DNA from: Bacteroidales bacterium
GTDB lineage: Bacteria; Bacteroidota; Bacteroidia; Bacteroidales; Prolixibacteraceae
DNA length: 44,416 nt
Direction: 5' to 3'
Assembly: GCA_012719495.1 (NCBI GenBank)
Contig: JAAYAG010000064.1
Span: 1 to 44,416, forward strand
Part shown: positions 37,788-44,416 of the stretch, piece by piece
Numbering within the stretch: position 1 is the first letter of the stretch
Layout: the number at the start of each line of letters is the position of its first letter
The notes under the pieces: model-generated
What the model was told of the DNA's origin: nothing
What the model saw: only the letters and a program-made list of their open reading frames with translations
Database searches by the model: none
Position numbers and translations under genes: made by a program

Positions 37788-40700
37788 ATGGGAAGAATCG
37801 TTCCATTTTTTTGGTTGGTATTTTTTGTAATACCGGCCACTTTTGGTTCCCCGTCCGATTTTGTTAATTTCAATACCGGAAACGGAAAACTCGGGCACAA
37901 TACCGTTGAAGCAGTTGTGCGCGATACTTTTGGCTATTTGTGGGTGGGTACCAATTATGGGTTAAACCGTCTGGATGGCTATCAAACGATCAACTTCCTC
38001 TCCGACCCGGAAGACTCGAGCTCCATTTCAAGCAATTTTATTCTCAGCCTTTTTGTCGATACAGAAAATAATGTTTGGGTAGGAACCCTGGGCGGAGGAC
38101 TAAACATGTATGACCGAAATACCGGGAGGTTCAAGCGGTTTGTAACTACCGATAAGCCCGGAGGAATTGGAAGCCTGAACATTTCTGAAATAATCGAAGA
38201 TTTAAACGGAGATTTATGGATTGGAACTAACGGGAACGGGGTTAACCGGTTCAACAAAAAAACAGGGGTGTTTTCACACTATAACATGGAGCAATATGAT
38301 CCTGAACATCGGAAAAACTCGAATGTTACAAAGCTTTTTCGAGATCGCGAAGGAAACATTTGGGTAGGGATGAACCAAAGCGAGGTCTTTAAAATTGATC
38401 CAAAGACAGAAAAAATTACTTTCCATGGCTTAACAAGATCCGACAACGGGTTTCGTGATATTGGGGCAATATTAGGATTTATACAAGAAAATAGCGGGAG
38501 ATTGCTTATCTCGGGACGTAGCGGGAATATCTACCACATCGACCCATTGCGGCCGGAAAAAATGAAGCTTGCTTTTAGCGAAAAGATTTTTGGAGATAAT
38601 TTTCTTACCGACATGGCTTACGATCGGAACGGAAATATAATTGTTAGCACATGGGTAAATGGCCTTTTTATCATTGACAGCTCATATACCATAATTAGCC
38701 ATTTAAAGCGAGATAAAAACAATATTAATAGCATCGGCTCAAATTCTATTAATACATTATATATAGACCAAACTAATACGCTGTGGATTGGATTTACCGA
38801 TAACGGGGTCAGTATGTTACAATTAGATAAGAAGATGTTCACAACTCTTGATGTTAATTCACCAATATCGAACGATCTAAATATCTATAGTATAGTTCGG
38901 GACCGCAAAAACAACTTGTGGCTTGGCAGCCGGGGGCAAGGGCTTATTAAGTATAACCTGATCAATAAAACATATCAAACCTATTTAGTCGGGCAACAAA
39001 AAGGCTTTGTTACCAATTCGTACCTTTCGTTTAAAGTTGGTCTCGACAATAAGATTTGGATTGGAACTGATGGAGGTTTCCTATACCGTTATGATGAAAA
39101 TGCGGGAAATTTCATCCAAGTTAAAAACCGAATCGATGATTGGAGCGGCGCTGTTTTTTGTATTGCTGAAGATGAGCATTTTGTTTGGTGCGGAACTTGG
39201 GGAGGTGGTATTAAAAAAGTAGACAAGAACACTCTTGAATATGTGTCGATAAATTTTGACGACAAAGACCAACACCGCAACAGTGTTTTTGACATTGAAA
39301 TACATGACTCGTCCTTGTGGATAGCCAATGTGGGTATCGGCCTGATAAAATATGACCCTGTTTCAGGCACTCAAAAGGTGTATACGCATGGGCCCGAATA
39401 TCCAGGTTTCCCTGAAGAGCGTATTATAGATATCCACTTTCAAAACGATACAACTTGCTGGCTTTGTACTGATGGTGCCGGATTATACCGTTTCAACCCC
39501 AAAACCGAAAAAATAGTTAATATCACGGAAAATCAACCGCTTACGGGCAATGTTATACAATCAGTTGTTCCCGATTCTTTGGGAAATATTTGGGTCGCGT
39601 CTATTTCGGGTGTTTCGAGTTATAACCCGATTACAAATGTTTGCCATAATTTCGACAAAAGTAATGGGTTAGTAAACAATCAGTTGAATAAATCGGCATT
39701 GTTTCTCGACACCATCGATCACATTATCTATACAGGAAGTGTTGAAGGGGTTAACTATTTTAACCCATATTCTACCCGAATCGATTCTTCCTCACAGAAA
39801 GTTATTATTACCGATTTTCGGATTAATGGGAAGCAAGTTTTTCCCGATAGAAAGCACAGCAAAAAACCTATTGATATTGCCGGTGAAGTTCATCTATATC
39901 CGAAAGACCGGATTATAACCATTCATTTTTCTTCGCTTGAGTTTAATCCCTCTCAAAAGAACAAATACTATTACCGGCTCGAAGGTTTCGAGAATGGATG
40001 GAACGAAACCGCATTTTCAAAAAACTTTGTACAATACACCAACCTTTATCCGGGGAAATATCATTTTAAAGTTAAAAGTGCTAATAACGATGGAGTTATA
40101 TCTTCAGAGTATACTAAAGTCACCATAATTGTTCATCCTGCATTTTGGCAAACAATTTGGTTTGTTCTTTTAGTTTTACTTTTAATCGCCTCAATGGTTA
40201 TGCTCTACATAAGATGGCGTCATAAGTCGTTGTTTCTTGCTAAGATCGTTCTCGAGAAAAAAGTGGCAGCAAGAACGGCTGAAATTCAGCAGCAAAAAGA
40301 ACGAATAGAGCAACAGAATCATTTGCTGGAACAAGCGAATCAAACCAAAGATAAATTCTTTTCCATCATTGGCCACGATCTTCGGAACCCAGTGACGACT
40401 ATTGACCAGCTTATCGGTTTAGTTATTAGTCGTTTCGATGAAGATTCAAGAGATAAAACGATGAATTATCTCCTGTTCTTGAAAAAAGCTTCGGCGGGGA
40501 CACTCGAGCTGCTCGACGACTTACTTATGTGGGCACGAACACAAACCAACCGGATTGAAATTCATAAGGAACAAATTCCTGTTCAGGAATTACTTGATTC
40601 TTTATTAAATGTTTGTATGCCTGTTGCCGAGAATAAGAATATTGAATTGTTTTTTCCCGATTCTGTCGATTGGGTAGTATTTGGCGATAGAAACACATTG

Positions 40701-41036
40701 TTGACTTCGCTTAGAAACCTGGTTACCAATGCAATAAAATTTTCTTATCCATCAAACAGGGTAATTGTTTCTATAGAAGAAAAACAAGATACTGTAATTT
40801 TCAACATCACCGATTCGGGGATTGGGATGAATGAAAAAGAAATAGCAAGATTGTTCAAAATTGAAAATATTCATTCAAAACAAGGAACTTCAGGCGAAAC
40901 CGGAAGTGGTCTTGGGTTGGTTTTATGTAAAGAATTTTTGGCACTGAACGGAGGTGAGATTTGGGTTAAAAGCAAGCCCGGCGAAGGCAGTACATTCTCG
41001 TTCTCGGTGTTAAAATCAAATGATACAAGTAATTAA
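37788..41036 (+). CDS. Reg_prop/Y_Y_Y sensor histidine kinase without receiver domain
   Basis: 1082 residues. A signal peptide precedes the periplasmic sensor of two-component-regulator propeller blades (about 40-640, many WVGTxGGGLNxYDRxTG and IWIGTDGG units) and a Y_Y_Y domain (about 690-770, PGKYHFKVKSANNDG). The single TM helix is at about 783-806. A coiled coil (KEQQ.. type) leads into HisKA with H near 863 (SIIGHDLRNPVTTI) and an HATPase_c with NLVTNAIKFSY and GSGLGLVLCKEF. Unlike classic hybrid two-component systems of Bacteroidota it lacks the REC and AraC DNA-binding ends, so an external response regulator must exist. The 14-blade type sensors often respond to glycans; the signal here is unknown. 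Confidence 0.9.
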   Translation: MGRIVPFFWLVFFVIPATFGSPSDFVNFNTGNGKLGHNTVEAVVRDTFGYLWVGTNYGLNRLDGYQTINFLSDPEDSSSISSNFILSLFVDTENNVWVGTLGGGLNMYDRNTGRFKRFVTTDKPGGIGSLNISEIIEDLNGDLWIGTNGNGVNRFNKKTGVFSHYNMEQYDPEHRKNSNVTKLFRDREGNIWVGMNQSEVFKIDPKTEKITFHGLTRSDNGFRDIGAILGFIQENSGRLLISGRSGNIYHIDPLRPEKMKLAFSEKIFGDNFLTDMAYDRNGNIIVSTWVNGLFIIDSSYTIISHLKRDKNNINSIGSNSINTLYIDQTNTLWIGFTDNGVSMLQLDKKMFTTLDVNSPISNDLNIYSIVRDRKNNLWLGSRGQGLIKYNLINKTYQTYLVGQQKGFVTNSYLSFKVGLDNKIWIGTDGGFLYRYDENAGNFIQVKNRIDDWSGAVFCIAEDEHFVWCGTWGGGIKKVDKNTLEYVSINFDDKDQHRNSVFDIEIHDSSLWIANVGIGLIKYDPVSGTQKVYTHGPEYPGFPEERIIDIHFQNDTTCWLCTDGAGLYRFNPKTEKIVNITENQPLTGNVIQSVVPDSLGNIWVASISGVSSYNPITNVCHNFDKSNGLVNNQLNKSALFLDTIDHIIYTGSVEGVNYFNPYSTRIDSSSQKVIITDFRINGKQVFPDRKHSKKPIDIAGEVHLYPKDRIITIHFSSLEFNPSQKNKYYYRLEGFENGWNETAFSKNFVQYTNLYPGKYHFKVKSANNDGVISSEYTKVTIIVHPAFWQTIWFVLLVLLLIASMVMLYIRWRHKSLFLAKIVLEKKVAARTAEIQQQKERIEQQNHLLEQANQTKDKFFSIIGHDLRNPVTTIDQLIGLVISRFDEDSRDKTMNYLLFLKKASAGTLELLDDLLMWARTQTNRIEIHKEQIPVQELLDSLLNVCMPVAENKNIELFFPDSVDWVVFGDRNTLLTSLRNLVTNAIKFSYPSNRVIVSIEEKQDTVIFNITDSGIGMNEKEIARLFKIENIHSKQGTSGETGSGLGLVLCKEFLALNGGEIWVKSKPGEGSTFSFSVLKSNDTSN

Positions 41037-41047
41037 TTAAGATAATT

Positions 41048-41761
41048 ATGTCAATGCGTTTATTGTTGATCAGCAATTCAACCATGGCCGGCGAGCCTTA
41101 TCTGGAATATCCAAAGTTAGAAATCAGTAATTTCCTTGGTCGTAGGCCATTGAAAATTGTTTTTATTCCTTTTGCTGCGGTAACCTTTTCGTACGATGCA
41201 TACGAAGAAAAAGTAAACAACCGCTTTGCCGAAATTGGGCAATCTGTTACAAGCATACACCGATATATGGCTATGCATGAGGCAATTGAAGAAGCAGAGG
41301 CGATTGTTGTTGGAGGTGGAAACACATGGCAACTGGTAAAGCTCATGCATCAGAATAGTTTGTTTGATGTTATTCGGCGAAAAGTACAACTTGGAACTCC
41401 CTATGTAGGTTGGAGTGCCGGGTCGAACGTTGCTTGCCCCACACTGCGAACCACAAACGATATGCCTATTGTTGATCCGTTGAGTTTTGAAACCCTCAAT
41501 TTGATACCTTTTCAGATAAACCCGCATTACCTTGATGCAAACCCCGACGGGCATGCTGGGGAAACTCGGGAACAGCGAATCGAAGAGTTTATCGAGGTAA
41601 ACCCTGAAGTGTACGTAGCCGGGTTGCGCGAAGGCTGTATGCTTAAGGTGGAAGGGAAATCGATGACGCTCATTGGAGAGCGCTCTTTGCGGATATTTAA
41701 AAAGGGAAATCTACCTGTAGAACTTTCTTCGTTTGACGATCTTTCGTTCCTTTTACGATAA
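41048..41761 (+). CDS. pepE: Dipeptidase E (peptidase S51)
   Basis: 237 residues. The Ser nucleophile is S123 in GWSAGSN, with D138 and H160 (NPHYLDAN); these match S120, D135 and H157 of Salmonella PepE with a constant offset of three, so the catalytic triad is complete. VVGGGNTWQLVKLM is the oxyanion-hole region. It hydrolyses Asp-X dipeptides in the cytoplasm. The start is 11 bp after the sensor-kinase stop, so the two could share a transcript. The end is convergent with the permease gene. Confidence 0.94.
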   Translation: MSMRLLLISNSTMAGEPYLEYPKLEISNFLGRRPLKIVFIPFAAVTFSYDAYEEKVNNRFAEIGQSVTSIHRYMAMHEAIEEAEAIVVGGGNTWQLVKLMHQNSLFDVIRRKVQLGTPYVGWSAGSNVACPTLRTTNDMPIVDPLSFETLNLIPFQINPHYLDANPDGHAGETREQRIEEFIEVNPEVYVAGLREGCMLKVEGKSMTLIGERSLRIFKKGNLPVELSSFDDLSFLLR

Positions 41762-41787
41762 ATTAGGATAAGGAGGGGACTAAGTAA

Positions 41788-43008
41788 TTATTCTTCCCTC
41801 ATTTGAAAGAATTTCTCGGGCAAAAATTTGACAGGAAGCCACGAGGCAGCACCGCCAATTACAAGGACGGTTATTGCGATGATAATCAAACTTGAAACCC
41901 TAAGGTCGACGGGATAATACTCAACAGCAAAATTGCCGGGGAATTTTATCCAGCCAAAGTACATCTGTCCAAGGCAAAAGAGGGTTCCAAGAAACAACCC
42001 GATTATGGAGCCAACCAGCGAAACGAGCCATCCTTCTATAAGAAAAACTTGCGAAAGTTGTTTTCGTGTTAACCCCATACTTACTAAAATGTTGATATCC
42101 TTTCGTTTGTCGAGGATAAGCATAGCTATTGAGCTGACAAGGTTGAAGGAAGCGATGACCAATATGAACGATAAAATGATATAGATGAAAAAGCGCTCAC
42201 TTTCAGTAACTTTGTAATACGATTCGTGTTGTTGGTACCTATTCTGAACTTTGAAGCCATTTCCAACCATTTTTTGAATGTCCCGTTGAAAACGTTTTGC
42301 GTTTGTTCCAGGCTTGAGGCCGATTTCTATCGATGTTACTTTTCCTTTTGCATTGGTCAGTTCGCGGGCCATTTCAAGGGGAATAATGGCAAACATATCG
42401 TCAACTTCTTGCTGTCCAACAGAATAAATACCTGAAGTATATACGTACTTTTGATTGAAGGGATTTGCAAGTATACTGCTGCTTTTGCCTTTTTTGGGAA
42501 CAGAAATGAAAACAGGATGGATAAAATTAGGAGAAGCACCAAGGTTATAGGCCAGCCCATGCCCAAGCACGGTATATGGGATGTTGTTTTCTACGAGTTG
42601 TAATTTTCCATCGTACATAAAACTATCGAGTTGGCTCATTTTGAAGTAATTGTCTTCAACTCCTTTGATGTAGGCAATATGCTGCCGTTCTTCGAACCTG
42701 AAATGGGCAATTTCTTCAACAACTTCACAAAAGTGGATTACATTTTCATTGTTTTTCAGTTTTTGAAAAGCCTCAAGAGTTGGATCGAATGTTTTTCCTT
42801 CAACCGATGTAATTTTTATTTCGGGATCGAAAACGCTGAAAAATGATTTGATCAGGACATCGAACCCATTAAAAATTGAAAGAACAACTACAAGTGCCAT
42901 TGTTCCAACCACTACGCCCACAAGCGCAATAGCCGAAATAATGTTCACCACATTTTTTGATTTTTTTGAAATGAGGTACCGTCGTGCTATGTAGTACGAT
43001 ATATTCAA
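41788..43008 (-). CDS. LolE/FtsX-type ABC transporter permease, TTG start
   Basis: 406 residues with four TM helices: one at about 22-47, then three after about residue 270, and a periplasmic MacB-like core between them. The first helix region YYIARRYLISKKSKNVVNIISAI fits the LolC/LolE family, which extracts lipoproteins for export to the outer membrane. The start is TTG at 43008, directly adjacent to the TAA of the methyltransferase gene. An ATG would be residue 38, inside the first TM helix, so TTG is well supported. The gene is last in the rbfA-methyltransferase-permease series. Confidence 0.9.
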   Translation of the reverse strand: MNISYYIARRYLISKKSKNVVNIISAIALVGVVVGTMALVVVLSIFNGFDVLIKSFFSVFDPEIKITSVEGKTFDPTLEAFQKLKNNENVIHFCEVVEEIAHFRFEERQHIAYIKGVEDNYFKMSQLDSFMYDGKLQLVENNIPYTVLGHGLAYNLGASPNFIHPVFISVPKKGKSSSILANPFNQKYVYTSGIYSVGQQEVDDMFAIIPLEMARELTNAKGKVTSIEIGLKPGTNAKRFQRDIQKMVGNGFKVQNRYQQHESYYKVTESERFFIYIILSFILVIASFNLVSSIAMLILDKRKDINILVSMGLTRKQLSQVFLIEGWLVSLVGSIIGLFLGTLFCLGQMYFGWIKFPGNFAVEYYPVDLRVSSLIIIAITVLVIGGAASWLPVKFLPEKFFQMREE

Positions 43009-43821
43009 TTATTTGGTAGCTGTTACAATTAAGCCAGTACCCGATTTGTGGTTTGCTGTAACGTCGATCCAGTTGAGCAGGGCCGAAATAGGATAGGCAA
43101 TAAGGTAATAAAATGGCAAAATGATAAAGAATAATTTGGTCATTCCCAGCATCATAATAGGAAATTTCATAGAAAGCACCCACGATATTTTCCCTGCAGT
43201 ACCATATTGGTAACGCGCCGAAACTTTACTGAACCCAACCGACCGCAATTTGTCTTTTATGTCTTCGATGTTGTACCCGTCGCGCACATGTTCATCAATA
43301 AAGCCTGAAACTTCATTCTGGTCATGGTCGTGCGAGTCGGAACCGCCTATATCACTCGGGGTCGAAATCAGCAACATGCCACAGTTGGTAAGCGACGAAT
43401 AGAAGTTCTTGAAAACCATCACATCCTCTTCAATGTGTTCCATAACATCAACCGATAGAATGAGGTCAAATTGATTTTCTTCAATATATTTTGTTAGATC
43501 CGCTTTTTCAAAAATAACCCGGTTATTCAGCCCGGTTTTCAGAAAAAATTGGTTGCAATCGGTAATTTGTTCCTGTTTAACATCGACCGCTTTGATTAGT
43601 GCATTCGGGAATAACCTTGCCATGCGATAGCTATATTGGCCAAAGCCCGAACCGGCATCAAGAATTACCGGACTTGCGGGTGCTTTCCAGGCACGAAGTT
43701 CACGGCGTATATGCCACGAACGCAACAATAACAGATCGAGCAAACGGTAGAAAAGCTTGCGGAGAAAGGGCGATTTGTTGAAAACGTTTCCTAAGCTCTT
43801 TTTTATTGGATCGTATTGCAT
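43009..43821 (-). CDS. SAM-dependent methyltransferase with C-terminal membrane segment
   Basis: 270 residues from ATG 43821 (TTG at 43830 would overlap rbfA). The class I SAM fold is visible in VILDAGSGFGQYSYRMARL (motif I), KAVDVKQEQI, FDLILSVDVMEHIEED and MLLISTPSD. After about residue 200 there are one or two hydrophobic segments (FPIMMLGMTKLFFIILPFYYLIAYPISALL), suggesting membrane association. Substrate unknown. It is the middle gene of a three-gene series. Confidence 0.88.
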   Translation of the reverse strand: MQYDPIKKSLGNVFNKSPFLRKLFYRLLDLLLLRSWHIRRELRAWKAPASPVILDAGSGFGQYSYRMARLFPNALIKAVDVKQEQITDCNQFFLKTGLNNRVIFEKADLTKYIEENQFDLILSVDVMEHIEEDVMVFKNFYSSLTNCGMLLISTPSDIGGSDSHDHDQNEVSGFIDEHVRDGYNIEDIKDKLRSVGFSKVSARYQYGTAGKISWVLSMKFPIMMLGMTKLFFIILPFYYLIAYPISALLNWIDVTANHKSGTGLIVTATK

Positions 43822-43826
43822 AAAAA

Positions 43827-44165
43827 TCAATGTTTGAGTATGTTATCAATATTGTCGATATAATCCAGGCTATCATCGACAAAAAAGGCCAATTCAGGTA
43901 TAATTCGCAGTTGTTTGCCCACTTTGTTGCCTAGTAAGCCTCTAATTTGCGGGGTAAGTTGCTTTATTAGTTTCATTATTTCTTCATTTCCCTCCGACGG
44001 AAATATGCTGAGATATATTTTGGCAACTGATAAATCTTTAGATACCCGCACAACAGTAACCGAAATCATTTTCCCACGGAAAAGTTCTCGGCTTTCGTAC
44101 TGGAAAATTTCGGCTAACTCTTTTTGTATGAGCCTTGAAACTTTATTCTGACGTATTGAATCCAT
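43827..44165 (-). CDS. rbfA: 30S ribosome-binding factor A
   Basis: 112 residues, normal length for RbfA, a single KH-like domain: RQNKVSRLIQKELAEIFQ, ISVTVVRVSKDLSVAKIYLSIFP, LGNKVGKQLRIIPELAFFVDDSLDY. RbfA assists maturation of 16S rRNA and 30S assembly, especially in the cold. It is the first gene of the minus-strand series. The methyltransferase begins 5 bp after its stop. Confidence 0.96.
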   Translation of the reverse strand: MDSIRQNKVSRLIQKELAEIFQYESRELFRGKMISVTVVRVSKDLSVAKIYLSIFPSEGNEEIMKLIKQLTPQIRGLLGNKVGKQLRIIPELAFFVDDSLDYIDNIDNILKH

Positions 44166-44206
44166 AGCTACTTAGAAATAAATGTAAGTCAACAAAGTTA
44201 ACGATT

Positions 44207-44238
44207 CAAATGTAACATTTATTGGTTTTGGCTTCAAA
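44207..44238 (-). promoter_or_regulatory. Consensus promoter of the rbfA operon
   Basis: The minus strand reads TTTG (44235-44238), 20 bp, then TACATTTG (44207-44214), a full match to TTTG-N20-TAnnTTTG. A second TAACTTTG lies at 44193-44200 but lacks a -33 box. Confidence 0.65.
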
Positions 44239-44352
44239 GTATGTGCTTTTCTCATGTGGGTAAAATTACTGTTTATATTTTTGTTGCATTAGTTATTTTT
44301 CATTTATAAGCACTTGCCTGCGTTTCTTTCTGTTGCACAACGATTTTTGAAT

Positions 44353-44360
44353 TAGATTTG
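44353..44360 (+). promoter_or_regulatory. -7 box for a plus-strand gene running off the window
   Basis: TAGATTTG, with a TTG about 17 bp upstream, lies before an ATG at 44399 that opens only six codons (MSDWRC) before the window ends. A gene may start here, but it cannot be identified. Confidence 0.3.
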
Positions 44361-44416
44361 CGCTGAAATTCTGACTCTTGAGGGTTTTGTTTTGCATTAT
44401 GAGTGACTGGCGTTGC

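Noticed and set aside
1-44416. tRNA, rRNA or CRISPR array
   Set aside because: No cloverleaf with a GTTCRANNC arm, no rRNA segments and no regularly spaced repeats were seen when reading both strands.

Overview
The window looks like chromosomal DNA of a Bacteroidota bacterium, probably a Marinilabiliales/Prolixibacteraceae-type member. The evidence is a type IX secretion sorting domain, a DUF4249/TonB receptor pair, a LytTR two-component system, a periplasmic-propeller histidine kinase, an RRM-type RNA-binding protein, promoters with a TAnnTTTG -7 box and almost no Shine-Dalgarno sequences. A fused HydC-HydB-type flavoprotein suggests fermentative or anaerobic NADH/ferredoxin metabolism, while an OxyR/Dps/peroxiredoxin group shows that peroxide is met. 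I see no rRNA, tRNA, CRISPR array or intact insertion sequence.

Layout. 1-4954 (minus strand): a T9SS-exported surface protein, a TPR-containing LytS-type kinase and a LytTR regulator, then a small secreted protein whose upstream region carries a textbook LytTR direct repeat. 5057-5169: a 113-bp MITE-like element with perfect 15-bp inverted ends. 5182-10935: a small outer-membrane protein, mutS, a short-chain dehydrogenase and a CrtI-like flavoprotein. 11.0-13.8 kb: a patch of toxin-antitoxin and mobile-type debris containing a RelE/ParE-type pair relic, a KilA-N gene with a perfect 32-bp palindrome inside its coding sequence, a higA with a 1-bp frameshift in a T tract, a possible hicB stub, and an intact hicBA pair lying between the hydrogenase-type gene and a diverged second copy of that gene's 3' end. 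13.8-20.1 kb (minus): three paralogous PQQ-type beta-propeller proteins followed by the HydC-HydB fusion, closely spaced and possibly one operon.

20.3-26.2 kb: DUF302, DUF4412, dprA, a small membrane protein, aroB and a 7-TM PAS histidine kinase. 26.4-33.7 kb (plus): the RRM protein, an ECF sigma factor with a putative anti-sigma partner, then an outer-membrane protein/DUF4249/TonB receptor operon and another outer-membrane protein. 33.7-36.0 kb: oxyR divergent from dps and a peroxiredoxin. 36.0-44.2 kb: an alpha-helical protein of unknown role, a beta-barrel protein, a large reg_prop sensor kinase, pepE, and a minus-strand rbfA/methyltransferase/LolE-type operon.

How the parts fit. The first 5 kb read as a self-contained signalling unit: surface protein, sensor, regulator and a predicted target promoter. 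The 27-32.6 kb block reads as a sigma-controlled outer-membrane uptake unit for an unknown ligand. The 11-14 kb block is the most plastic part, and the repeated hydrogenase gene end around hicBA is the clearest sign of a past recombination or insertion event. I found no convincing wholly new system. The LytTR target prediction and the hicBA/hydBC junction are the best leads.
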